A stretch of DNA of 64,000 nt, taken from assembly GCF_050627025.1 (NCBI RefSeq), contig NZ_CP192472.1; one strand, 5' to 3'. Position 1 is the stretch's first letter, and each line of letters begins with the position of its first letter. Made by a program: the position numbers and the translations under genes. The notes beneath the pieces are model-generated. The model was not told where the DNA came from, made no database searches, and saw only the letters and a program-made list of their open reading frames with translations. Below, in pieces: positions 33,414-41,087 of the stretch. Source of the stretch: Variovorax paradoxus_P. Its GTDB lineage: Bacteria; Pseudomonadota; Gammaproteobacteria; Burkholderiales; Burkholderiaceae_C.

Positions 33414-34348
33414 GACTTCACCTCTTCGAACGTGAATGCGGTTGCAAGCTTGATGAGCGCGAACTCCAGCACCAGGCCGACAATGCCGATGACGAAGATC
33501 GCGATGATGATGTTGGCGACGTTGAGGTTGTTCCATTCGTCCCACACCCAGAAGCCGATGCCGACGCCGCCGGTGAGCATTTCGGCCGCAACGATCACCA
33601 GCCAGGCGGTGCCCACGGCCAGGCGTACGCCGGTCAGCATGTAGGGCAGCACGGCGGGGAAGAGGATCTTGGTGAAGATCTTCCATTCGCTGAGGTTGAG
33701 CACCTTGGCCACGTTCATGTAGTCGCTCGGCACGCGCTGCACGCCCACGGCGGTGTTGATGACCATCGGCCAGATCGAGCAGATGAAGATGGTCCAGATG
33801 GCGGCCGGGTTGGCGCCCTTGAACACCAGCAGGCCAATCGGCAGCCACGCCAGCGGCGACACGGGGCGCAGCAGGCTGATCAGCGGGTTGAACATGCGCG
33901 AGAGAAACTCGAAGCGGCCGATGGCAAAGCCCGCCGGAATACCGACTGCGGCCGCTAGCCCGAAGCCCAACGCCACGCGCTGCAGCGAAGAGAGCACGTT
34001 CCAGCCCACGCCCTGGTCGTTCGGGCCCTTGCTGTAGAACGGATCGCTGAACACCGTGAGCGCCTGTTGCCAGGTGGCCATGGGCGAGGGAAAGCCGGTG
34101 GTGCTCTTCATGGCGACCAGCTCCCAGATGAGCACCAGCAGGCCGAAGCCCGCGAGCGGCGGAAGCACGCGCATCCAGAAGGCGCGCAGGTCGATGGATG
34201 CGCGTTGCTTTTGCTCCCTCTTCACTTTGGCGAGTGGGGCAGGGAGGGAGGCGGCTTCGGCGCGGGGCGCACCCTCGCCCCGGCCCTCTCCCGCACGCGG
34301 GAGAGGGAGCGAGGCATCAAGGGGCGAGTGGAAGACGGCGCTGACCAT
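33410..34348 (-). CDS. nrtB: Nitrate ABC transporter permease
   Basis: Inner-membrane permease (312 aa) with about six transmembrane helices and an EAA-like cytoplasmic loop around SDYMNVAKVLNLSEWKIFTK. The N-terminal 50 residues precede the first helix and contain LPLPRAGEGRGEGAP (about 14-28), which is the translation of a repeat-like palindrome in the DNA (34284-34307), so part of the N-terminus seems to come from an inserted repetitive element. Start ATG at 34348. The nrtB-nrtD overlap is ATGA; nrtA lies 22 bases upstream. Confidence 0.92.
   Translation of the reverse strand: MVSAVFHSPLDASLPLPRAGEGRGEGAPRAEAASLPAPLAKVKREQKQRASIDLRAFWMRVLPPLAGFGLLVLIWELVAMKSTTGFPSPMATWQQALTVFSDPFYSKGPNDQGVGWNVLSSLQRVALGFGLAAAVGIPAGFAIGRFEFLSRMFNPLISLLRPVSPLAWLPIGLLVFKGANPAAIWTIFICSIWPMVINTAVGVQRVPSDYMNVAKVLNLSEWKIFTKILFPAVLPYMLTGVRLAVGTAWLVIVAAEMLTGGVGIGFWVWDEWNNLNVANIIIAIFVIGIVGLVLEFALIKLATAFTFEEVKS
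34284..34307. repeat. REP-like palindrome inside the nrtB 5' coding region
   Basis: Perfect 10-bp inverted repeat CCCTCTCCCG-CACG-CGGGAGAGGG. Sequences of this type (CTCTCCC...GGGAGAG with flanking CTCGCCCC) are abundant intergenic repeats in many proteobacteria, often translated as the artefactual motif LAGEGRGEG. Here it lies in frame near the start of nrtB. Copy number in this genome cannot be judged from the window. Confidence 0.6.
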
Positions 34349-34370
34349 GGTGTGTTTCTCCTCTGGCGTC

Positions 34371-35615
34371 TCAGGCGTGGATCTTGAAAGAGTCGGCATA
34401 TTTCTTCGGGTCCTTGCCGTCCCATACGGAGCCGTCGAACAGCTTGCTGGTGCGCATCACGTCCTTGGGCACGGGTGTCTGCGTAGCTGCGGCGGCTTGC
34501 TTGTAGATGTCGATGCGGTTGATCTCGGTGGCCACCTTCAGGTAGTCCGGATGCTCCTTCAGCAAACCCCAGCGCTTGTGCTGCGTGAGGAACCACATGC
34601 CGTCCGACAGGTACGGAAAGCTCACAGCGCCGCCGTTGTAGAACTTCATGTGGTTGGGGTCGTCCCAGCTCTTGCCCATGCCGTTGATGTAGCGGCCAAG
34701 GATGCGCTGGTTGATGGCATCCACGCTGGTGTTGACGTAGCTCTTGTCGGCAATGGTCTCGGCCATCTTGTTCTTGTTCTGCAGGCCGGTGTCGATCCAC
34801 TTGCCTGCTTCGATGATGGCCGCGGTGACGGCACGCGCTGTGTTGGGGTACTTCTTGACGAAGTCGCCCGTGGTGCCGAGCACCTTCTCGGGATGGTCCT
34901 TCCAGATGTCCTGCGTGGTGATGGCCGTTACGCCGATGCCGTCCATGATGGCGCGCTGGCCCCAGGGCTCGCCCACGCAGTAGCCGTCCATGTTGCCCAC
35001 GCGCATGTTGGCCACCATTTGCGGAGGCGGCACGGTAATGTTCTTGACGTCCTTGAACGGATCGATGCCGGCCGATGCCAGCCAGTAGTAGAGCCACATG
35101 GCGTGGGTGCCGGTGGGGAAGGTCTGCGCAAAGGTGTATTCGCGCTTTTCGCTGGCGATGAGTTTGGCGAGCGAGGCGGCGTCCACGGCGCCCTTGTCGG
35201 CGAGCTTCTTCGACAGCGTGATGGCCTGGCCGTTGTTGTTGATGGTCATGAGCACGGCCATGTCCTTCTTGGGGCCGCTCAGGCCCAGGTGCATGCCGTA
35301 GACCAGGCCATAGAGCACGTGCGCCATGTCCAGGTCGCCGTTGGAGAGCTTGTCGCGCACGCCGGCCCAGCTGGCTTCCTTGCTTGGCACGATCTTCACG
35401 CCGTACTTCTTGTCGATGCCCAGCACCGAGGCCATCACCACGCTGGCGCAGTCGGTCAGCGGGATGAAGCCGATCTTCACTTCTTCCTTTTCCGGCTTGT
35501 CGGAGCCCTGGGCCCAGACGGCAGCGCGCAAGGCGGGATCGATTCCCACGGCGCCGATGGCGGCGGCTTGCAGTACGCGGCGGCGGCTGAGGCGGGTTTT
35601 CAGCAGGTCGGTCAT
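34371..35615 (-). CDS. nrtA: Nitrate ABC transporter substrate-binding protein
   Basis: Nitrate-binding protein (414 aa) of the NrtA/CmpA family, exported through a twin-arginine signal (LSRRRVLQAAAIGAV, about residues 9-23). The mature protein has the family motifs KIGFIPLTDCASVVMAS, GTHAMWLYYWLASAG and PPPQMVANMRVGNMDGYCVG, around the anion pocket. The frame is open upstream to 35810, but the ATG at 35615 gives the correct signal peptide. It is preceded by a long leader containing a terminator and an ANTAR-type hairpin, which suggests induction by antitermination. Followed by nrtB and nrtD. Confidence 0.94.
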   Translation of the reverse strand: MTDLLKTRLSRRRVLQAAAIGAVGIDPALRAAVWAQGSDKPEKEEVKIGFIPLTDCASVVMASVLGIDKKYGVKIVPSKEASWAGVRDKLSNGDLDMAHVLYGLVYGMHLGLSGPKKDMAVLMTINNNGQAITLSKKLADKGAVDAASLAKLIASEKREYTFAQTFPTGTHAMWLYYWLASAGIDPFKDVKNITVPPPQMVANMRVGNMDGYCVGEPWGQRAIMDGIGVTAITTQDIWKDHPEKVLGTTGDFVKKYPNTARAVTAAIIEAGKWIDTGLQNKNKMAETIADKSYVNTSVDAINQRILGRYINGMGKSWDDPNHMKFYNGGAVSFPYLSDGMWFLTQHKRWGLLKEHPDYLKVATEINRIDIYKQAAAATQTPVPKDVMRTSKLFDGSVWDGKDPKKYADSFKIHA

Positions 35616-35660
35616 GTGGCGGGCTCCGGTTGAGAACAACAACAAACAAAAGGAAAGACA

Positions 35661-35730
35661 AAAACAAAAAAGGCGTCCCGCACCGCGCAGGGGCTGCTCG
35701 AAAACGAGCCCTTGCGGGATGGGGGACGCC
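35661..35730 (-). terminator. Intrinsic terminator within the nrtA leader (attenuator)
   Basis: On the minus strand GGCGTCCC pairs with GGGACGCC around an inner GC-rich hairpin with a GTTTT-containing loop, and is followed at once by TTTTTTGTTTTTG. It lies 50-115 bases upstream of nrtA and downstream of nasR. It could end nasR transcripts, but its place 13 bases after an ANTAR-type hairpin makes it a strong candidate for nitrate-dependent antitermination. Confidence 0.88.
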
Positions 35731-35743
35731 TTTGTCCAATTTC

Positions 35744-35773
35744 GGTGGGCAACACCCGCCGTTGGGTGCCACC
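35744..35773 (-). promoter_or_regulatory. Candidate ANTAR-target hairpin in the nrtA leader
   Basis: Minus-strand stem CACCC/GGGTG closes the six-base loop AACGGC (A at 1, G at 4), extended by GGTGG/CCACC across a one-sided bulge of four bases. The hexaloop matches the rule described for RNA bound by ANTAR proteins. It lies 13 bases upstream of the leader terminator. A clear partner hairpin (P1) with the same loop rule was not found; upstream stems exist but have other loop sizes. Confidence 0.65.
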
Positions 35774-35972
35774 TGCCTCGGACCCGAGGGCCCATGTACT
35801 GCTTGAGCAAACTGCGTGCCAGCTTTGTCGGCCGCTTTTTGCTACCTCGTTGCTATCGAATAGGCAGCAAACGAGTGGCTGCCAGTGGGCGAGAAGGTCA
35901 TCTGAGGCAGGAAGCGGGTGCGATGCACGCTTGTTGTGCGGCGCACCATTTCGAACGCATGCCTGCGGCTGT

Positions 35973-37253
35973 TCAGCGCCGCGATGTCGTGTCCAGCGGC
36001 AGGTAGTCGGCCATGGCCAGCATCGATTCGGCCACGTCCACCAAGCGGCGCTTCTGGTTCATGGCGGTTTGCAGCAGCATCTTGTGTGCTTCGTTCTCGC
36101 TCATGCGGCGGTGCGCCATCAAGAGGCCCTTGGCGCGTTCGACCAGCTTGCGCTCGTTGAGCGAGGCACGAACCGTTTCGAGCTCTTCGCTCATGGCCTG
36201 CAGCCGATGCGATTGCTCCTGCACCATGTCGAGCACCGAGCGTTCGAGGTGCCGCCCGTATTGCGCCGGTGCCGTGGCCTCGGTGCCGGCGTCGTCGAAG
36301 AAGACGGCGCCTTCCGCCTGCGGCGCAAGGGTGCCGAGCACTTGCTGGTATTTCTGCAGTTCGCCGCGGGCCTGCGCGATCTTGCGGGCGCAGAGCTCCC
36401 GCAGGTCCGTTGCCAGCCGGTCTTCCACTGTCTTCATGGCGTCGATGCGGCGGGTGCAGCAGTCGAACCAGTTCTGGCTCAGCCGGGCATCGGGCGCGGC
36501 GCCCGAAGCCGCCTGGGCCGAGGTCACGCTCATGCGGCGCAGGCGCTCGATCTCGGCCATGACCGCGTCGGACTGGCTCTGGTGCCACAGCGCAAGCACG
36601 CCGCTGCTCGAAAAGTCGATGAACACCTGGAAGCAGCGCTCCTGCAGTTCGATGAGGTGCAGCCATTGCTGGCGCTGCGCCTCGTCGGTACGCCCCATTG
36701 CCAACGACGCAGCCCCGAAGGCGCGCTCCTGTCCGGCAAATTCCTTGCCCTGCATGAAGTTGAACATCGCGACCAGGAGGCGCGAGATTTCGGGGTCTGT
36801 GGCGCCATCGGCGGCCTCGAACACCACCGCCAGCAAGCCTGCGACCAGCTTGGCGAAGGCGGCTGTGGCCTGGGCTGGCGTCAATTCGAGCGCGCCGACG
36901 CGGCGGCGCAGCGCGGGCAAGCCATCCAGGCCGGGAAGCACCCAGGCGATGCGGCTGAAGAGGCGGGCGCTGTTGCCCGCGGTCGCGCCCGGGCGGCCTT
37001 CGGTTTCGAGCTGGTCGAATCCGGCGCGCACCTCTTGTTCGAGTGCCAGGCATTCGGCTATCTGCGGATCGCGCTGGTCGGCGAAGCGGCCCCCGCGAGA
37101 GGCCAGAAACACATTGGACATGCCGCGTTCCCGCTGCAGCGCATGAACGAGACGTGCGATCAGCCCGACCAGGTCGCTGGTGCGCGCGAGCTGGTCGAGC
37201 TCGTCGATTTCGCACTTTCTGGCGGCGATCAGGAAATTCAGTCCGGATTTCAT
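35973..37253 (-). CDS. nasR: Nitrate-sensing transcription antiterminator (NIT-ANTAR)
   Basis: A 426 aa NasR-type regulator. An N-terminal helical NIT domain (about 40-300) has the nitrate-sensing block VHALQRERGMSNVFLASRGG near residue 36-55. A C-terminal ANTAR domain (about 360-416) contains KLVERAKGLLMAHRRMSENE. In Klebsiella, NasR binds nitrate and prevents termination in the nas leader. The start at 37253 (MKSGLNFLIAARK) was chosen over an upstream frame to 37304. It lies directly upstream of the attenuated nrtA leader on the same strand, the most likely target. Divergent from tsaD. Confidence 0.92.
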   Translation of the reverse strand: MKSGLNFLIAARKCEIDELDQLARTSDLVGLIARLVHALQRERGMSNVFLASRGGRFADQRDPQIAECLALEQEVRAGFDQLETEGRPGATAGNSARLFSRIAWVLPGLDGLPALRRRVGALELTPAQATAAFAKLVAGLLAVVFEAADGATDPEISRLLVAMFNFMQGKEFAGQERAFGAASLAMGRTDEAQRQQWLHLIELQERCFQVFIDFSSSGVLALWHQSQSDAVMAEIERLRRMSVTSAQAASGAAPDARLSQNWFDCCTRRIDAMKTVEDRLATDLRELCARKIAQARGELQKYQQVLGTLAPQAEGAVFFDDAGTEATAPAQYGRHLERSVLDMVQEQSHRLQAMSEELETVRASLNERKLVERAKGLLMAHRRMSENEAHKMLLQTAMNQKRRLVDVAESMLAMADYLPLDTTSRR

Positions 37254-37328
37254 GGTGGGGGGGGAGGCAAAAGGCTTGCTGCAACATCCGTGCCGCACGG
37301 GCATTCCGCGCCGCCTACACTCCTGCGA

Positions 37329-38390
37329 ATGCTTCTTCTGGGAATCGAATCATCTTGCGACGAAACCGGCGTGGCGCTGGTTGAAACGCGCGGCGACGCG
37401 CTGCCGCTCTTGCGCTCGCACGCGCTGCACAGCCAGATCGCCATGCACCAGGCCTACGGCGGCGTGGTGCCCGAACTTGCCAGCCGCGACCACATCCGCC
37501 GCGTGCTGCCGCTGACCGAAGCGGTCATGGCGGAGGCGGGGCGCTCGCTGGGCGAGATCGACGTGGTTGCCTATACCCGCGGCCCGGGTCTTGCCGGGGC
37601 CTTGCTGGTGGGCGCGGGCGTTGCGTGTGCCCTGGGAGCGGCGCTCGGCAAGCCGGTGCTCGGGGTGCATCACCTCGAAGGGCACTTGCTGTCGCCTTTC
37701 CTGAGCGCGGATCCGCCGGAGTTCCCGTTTGTGGCGCTTCTCGTTTCGGGCGGCCATACGCAGCTGATGCGGGTCGACAGCGTGGGGCGCTACGAGTTGC
37801 TGGGCGAAACCATCGACGACGCTGCGGGCGAGGCTTTCGACAAGAGCGCCAAGCTCATGGGCCTGCCTTACCCGGGCGGCCCATGGCTGGCCAAGTTGGC
37901 GGAAGAGGGCAATGCCGAGGCGTTCAAGCTGCCGCGACCGCTGCTGCACAGCGGCGATCTGGATTTTTCATTCGCCGGGCTCAAGACCGCGGTACTGACG
38001 CAGGCCAAGAAGCTCGGCGACGGGCTGGAGACGGCCAAGGCCGACCTTGCTGCTTCCACGCAAGCCGCCATCGTCGAGGTGCTGCTGAAAAAGTCGCTGG
38101 CTGCGCTCGGGCAGACCGGCCTCAAGCGGCTGGTGGTTGCGGGCGGCGTGGGCGCGAACCGAAGCCTGCGCGAGCAACTGAACGCCGCATGTGCCAGGCG
38201 CGGCGTGCGTGTGCATTACCCTGAGCTGCACCTGTGCACCGACAACGGCGCGATGATCGCAATGGCGGCCGCCATGCGGCTGCAGTCTGGCCTGGCGCAG
38301 GCCAGCGAACGCTATGCCTTCGACGTCAAGCCGCGATGGCCCATGGCTTCGCTGACGGCATCCGAGGCGCCGGGGCAGCTGCCCGCGTAG
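37329..38390 (+). CDS. tsaD: tRNA N6-adenosine threonylcarbamoyltransferase
   Basis: Transfers the threonylcarbamoyl group to A37 of ANN-decoding tRNAs, with TsaB and TsaE; cytoplasmic and normally essential. The 353 aa length is typical. Landmarks: MLLLGIESSCDETGVALVE at the start, the metal-binding HxxxH in GVHHLEGHLLSP, ALLVSGGHTQL, the DDAAGEAFDK block and VVAGGVGANRSLRE. The start at 37329 was selected by family N-terminus within a much longer open frame. The 3' end overlaps the convergent hydrolase gene by 65 bases. Confidence 0.97.
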   Translation: MLLLGIESSCDETGVALVETRGDALPLLRSHALHSQIAMHQAYGGVVPELASRDHIRRVLPLTEAVMAEAGRSLGEIDVVAYTRGPGLAGALLVGAGVACALGAALGKPVLGVHHLEGHLLSPFLSADPPEFPFVALLVSGGHTQLMRVDSVGRYELLGETIDDAAGEAFDKSAKLMGLPYPGGPWLAKLAEEGNAEAFKLPRPLLHSGDLDFSFAGLKTAVLTQAKKLGDGLETAKADLAASTQAAIVEVLLKKSLAALGQTGLKRLVVAGGVGANRSLREQLNAACARRGVRVHYPELHLCTDNGAMIAMAAAMRLQSGLAQASERYAFDVKPRWPMASLTASEAPGQLPA

Positions 38391-39084
38391 CAGCCGGGCG
38401 CTGCGAGCGGCCGAGCGAGGGCACCGGCAGCACGTCGAGCATGTTGCGCCACAGCTGGCGCCACTGCGGCCAGTCATGGCCGCCTTCGGTAGTGAAGACC
38501 CGGCCTTCGGGCAGCGCATCTGCCAGCAGCTTGTGGTTGCTTGCAAAGCGGTCGCTGAGGCCGAAGCCCAGGTAGAGCTGCGGCAGGTTCTTGGACCTTT
38601 GGGGTTCCAGGTATTGCTGGAACCAGGGCCACAGCTTGCGATCGACTTCCTCGTCGGGTTGAGGCCCGGTGGGAGCCTGCCAGGTGCGCAGGCCGCCAGC
38701 CTTGTGTATTTCAGCGCCTAGGACGCGCCGCCCCAGGTAGGGCGCCAGCGCGACGATGCCATCGACCGAGCCGGGCCTGGACAACTCGTGGATCAGCGCG
38801 CCGAAGCCGCCGATCGAAATGCCCACGAGCCAGATCGATTTGTAGCCCTTGGCGCGCTGCGGCTCGATGACGTCCGCATGCAGGCGCTCGCTGAGGGTCT
38901 GGTCGTAGTAGTAGGAAACGTCGGCGTCCACCAGCAGTGAATCGGCGGCCAGGTGGCGCTCCTGGACTGCGCTGATGAAGCCTTCGCGCTCGAATTCGTC
39001 GGGTTTCAGATAAGCGCCTGGCAGGAAGACCAGGAGCGTATCGGACCGTTCATTGTCATTGGCTGACTTGAGGTGCGTGATCAT
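38326..39084 (-). CDS. Alpha/beta hydrolase family protein
   Basis: A 252 aa protein with an alpha/beta-hydrolase fold: oxyanion region LLVFLPGAYLKPDEF, nucleophile elbow GISIGGFG (Ser near residue 89) and a terminal His in TTEGGHDWPQW (about 201). An esterase or lipase of unknown substrate. The last 20 or so residues (PAATRAAAPAPRMP...) read through the end of tsaD on the other strand and look unconserved, suggesting drift of the stop codon. Upstream lies an AT-rich promoter-like region with a 19-bp palindrome. Confidence 0.8.
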   Translation of the reverse strand: MITHLKSANDNERSDTLLVFLPGAYLKPDEFEREGFISAVQERHLAADSLLVDADVSYYYDQTLSERLHADVIEPQRAKGYKSIWLVGISIGGFGALIHELSRPGSVDGIVALAPYLGRRVLGAEIHKAGGLRTWQAPTGPQPDEEVDRKLWPWFQQYLEPQRSKNLPQLYLGFGLSDRFASNHKLLADALPEGRVFTTEGGHDWPQWRQLWRNMLDVLPVPSLGRSQRPAATRAAAPAPRMPSAKPWAIAA

Positions 39085-39175
39085 GGCGTGCCTTAAGGGG
39101 CACCCGAATCCGCACCGTCAGCGATTCGGTGCGTCTGCGAGACGCCCACGAAGAAGAAAGAAGAAAAATGTGAAT

Positions 39176-39194
39176 ACGTCACATGATGTGACGT
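39176..39194. promoter_or_regulatory. 19-bp perfect palindrome, candidate operator upstream of the hydrolase gene
   Basis: ACGTCACATGATGTGACGT, a 9-1-9 perfect dyad in an AT-rich stretch of an otherwise GC-rich region, 92 bases upstream of the hydrolase ATG. On the minus strand TTGACT (about 39232-39237) with CACAAT 18 bases later forms a plausible promoter just before the dyad. The TCACA/TGTGA halves resemble CRP-family half-sites but the spacing is too short, so a GntR- or Crp-like factor is only a guess. Confidence 0.5.
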
Positions 39195-39280
39195 TAATCA
39201 CTGTCCTATTGTGAATAAGGAGCGTCTTCAAAGTCAAAAACAATAGTTAACGACACTTTCTTCGCGTGGGCTTTGCAAGA

Positions 39281-39652
39281 TCAGTTGATCTGCAGCTCGG
39301 AGACGCGGCTTGCCGGCACTTGCTTGCCCAGCTTCAGGGTGAGCACGCCGTTTTCGAGCTTGGCCTCGCTCGAGCTCACGTCGATGTCTTGCGGCAACTC
39401 GTAGGCCGCCTTGAACTGGCGCTTGGATTCGGCCTTGCTTTCGATGCGGACCACGGCACCTTCGATGCCGATGGTGAGGTCTTCACGCGAAAGGCCGGGC
39501 ACATCGACGGAGAGCGTCCAGCTCTTTTCGTCCTGTTCGACGAGCGGGGACTTGCGGGCGCCGGTGAAGGCTTCGTTGACGAAGCGCTCGAACGCGCGGT
39601 CGTGCGAACGGGGAGCGAAGCGGGCGGTATGAAGGGTGGGGGCGAAAAACAT
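39281..39652 (-). CDS. Small heat-shock protein, Hsp20/alpha-crystallin family
   Basis: ATP-independent holding chaperone (123 aa). The alpha-crystallin domain spans about 30-118 with WTLSVDVPGLSREDLTIGIE and the C-terminal GVLTLKLGK motif; a short N-terminal arm starts MFFAPTLHTARF. The start at 39652 has a CAGGAG ribosome site; the longer frame to 39715 is unlikely. A GGGACA/TGTCCC hairpin with an eight-base loop (39679-39698) lies 27 bases upstream in the leader and does not cover the ribosome site. No CIRCE element is seen. Confidence 0.92.
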   Translation of the reverse strand: MFFAPTLHTARFAPRSHDRAFERFVNEAFTGARKSPLVEQDEKSWTLSVDVPGLSREDLTIGIEGAVVRIESKAESKRQFKAAYELPQDIDVSSSEAKLENGVLTLKLGKQVPASRVSELQIN

Positions 39653-39773
39653 GAAAGAACTCCTGAATGAACACAATGGGGACAAGAATGTGTGTCCCTT
39701 ACACTGCGCGGCCATTCAAAGATGAGTGCCGCTTGCCACCACATCTAGGCGCGGCCGCAACCGTTTCAAGACA

Positions 39774-41075
39774 ATGAATCCCCCCTTTATTTGGCGTCGC
39801 AAGGCCTTGAAATTTGCGGCGCTGGCGCTATGCGCGGCCGCCTTTGCCGCACCGGCGCAAACCTTGCCGCAAACGCCGCCGGCCCCCATTCGCCTCGCGC
39901 TCATCGAGAGCATGAGCGGCCCCTTCGCCAACACGGGCGAAGCGGTGTTTCGCAATCTGCTGTGGGCGGTGGAGCGCGTAAATGCGCGCGGCGGCGTCAA
40001 GCTGCCGGGCGTTCCCGGAGGCGCCCGGCCCTTGCAACTCGACCGCTACGACAGCAAGGGGCAGAACGAAGAAGCGCTCTCGGCGCTGCGCGCAGCCATG
40101 GACGACGGCGCGCGCATCGTGCTGCAGGGCAACTCGTCGGCAACCGCCGCGGCCCTGGTCGACGCCATCGAGAAGAACAACGAGCGCGATCCCTCGCGCC
40201 GGGTGATCTTTCTCAACTACGCAGCGGTCGACCCGGTGCTCACCAACGAGCGCTGCAGCTTCTGGCACTTTCGCTTCGACGCGCATGCCGATATGCGTGT
40301 GGCCGCGCTGATGGATGTGGTGAAGGACGACGCAACGCTCAAGCGCGCATACCTCATCGGCCAGGACTACAGCTTTGGCCAGGCGGTGCTGCGCGAATCG
40401 AAACGCCAATTGGGCGTGCAGCGGCCCGATGTGGAAATCGTCGGGGACGAGTTGCACCCGATGGGCAGGGTGAAAGACTTTGCGCCCTACGCCAGCAAGA
40501 TCATTGCAAGCGGCGCGCAGGCGGTGTTTACCGGCAACTGGGGCAACGACCTCACGTTGCTCGTGAAGGCCGCGCGCGAGGGCGGCTTCAACGGCACCTT
40601 CTATACCTTCTACGGCAACGCGCTCGGCGCGCCCGCCGCCATCGGCGATGCCGGCATTGGCCGCGTGATCGCCGTGGCCGACTGGTTGCCCAACGTGCAA
40701 ACGGCGCAGTCGGAGGCGTTCTACCGTGCGTTCCGCGCGCGCTTTCCGAAGCCCGCCGACGACTACGTGCACATGCGCATGCAGCTGCTCGTGGAATCGC
40801 TGGCGCAAGCCATCGAGCGCGCTGGCAGCGTTGAGGCCGCCGCCGTGGCGCGTGCCCTCGAACAGGCCGACGTGAGCCTTTACGGCCAGCGCGGGCGCAT
40901 GCGTGCTGCGGACCATCAGTTTCAGCAGCAGCTTGTGGTCGGCATGATGGACAGGCAGGGCAGGCCGGGCGTGCAGTTCGATGTCGAGGGTTCTGGCTAC
41001 GGCTTTCGCGTGGTCAAGACCATTGCACCCGAACGTGCCGAACTGCCGACCACCTGCAAGATGAAGAGAAGCTAG
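39774..41075 (+). CDS. Branched-chain amino-acid-type ABC transporter substrate-binding protein (orphan)
   Basis: Periplasmic binding protein (433 aa) of the LivJ-like Peripla_BP_6 family. A cleavable signal (RRKALKFAALALCAAAFAAP, about residues 8-27) is followed by IRLALIESMSGPFANTGEAV, the typical start of the first lobe. The start at 39774 gives a good signal peptide. There are no permease or ATPase genes nearby, so it either uses a transporter encoded elsewhere or serves as a sensor/solute scavenger. An aminotransferase follows after 12 bases and is probably in the same operon, hinting at an amino-acid-like ligand. Confidence 0.88.
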   Translation: MNPPFIWRRKALKFAALALCAAAFAAPAQTLPQTPPAPIRLALIESMSGPFANTGEAVFRNLLWAVERVNARGGVKLPGVPGGARPLQLDRYDSKGQNEEALSALRAAMDDGARIVLQGNSSATAAALVDAIEKNNERDPSRRVIFLNYAAVDPVLTNERCSFWHFRFDAHADMRVAALMDVVKDDATLKRAYLIGQDYSFGQAVLRESKRQLGVQRPDVEIVGDELHPMGRVKDFAPYASKIIASGAQAVFTGNWGNDLTLLVKAAREGGFNGTFYTFYGNALGAPAAIGDAGIGRVIAVADWLPNVQTAQSEAFYRAFRARFPKPADDYVHMRMQLLVESLAQAIERAGSVEAAAVARALEQADVSLYGQRGRMRAADHQFQQQLVVGMMDRQGRPGVQFDVEGSGYGFRVVKTIAPERAELPTTCKMKRS

Positions 41076-41087
41076 GAAAACCAACAC

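Larger units (their letters stand above)
35616..35972 (-). promoter_or_regulatory. nrtA 5' leader region (nasR-nrtA intergenic)
   Basis: A 357-base stretch with no supported gene between the nasR stop and nrtA. On the minus strand it contains, in order: a CTCGTT/AACGAG hairpin with an inner CTAT/ATAG stem near 35845-35874, a small CCTCG/CGAGG stem near 35777-35790, the hexaloop hairpin at 35744-35773, the terminator at 35661-35730 and a T/C-rich tract up to the ribosome site (CCGGAG) of nrtA. No convincing -35/-10 pair was assigned. The layout is that of an attenuated leader controlled by an ANTAR protein. Confidence 0.7.

Noticed and set aside
35777..35790. CCTCG/CGAGG stem in the nrtA leader considered as the partner (P1) of the ANTAR motif
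   Set aside because: The loop is four bases (GGTC on the minus strand) instead of a hexaloop with A1/G4.
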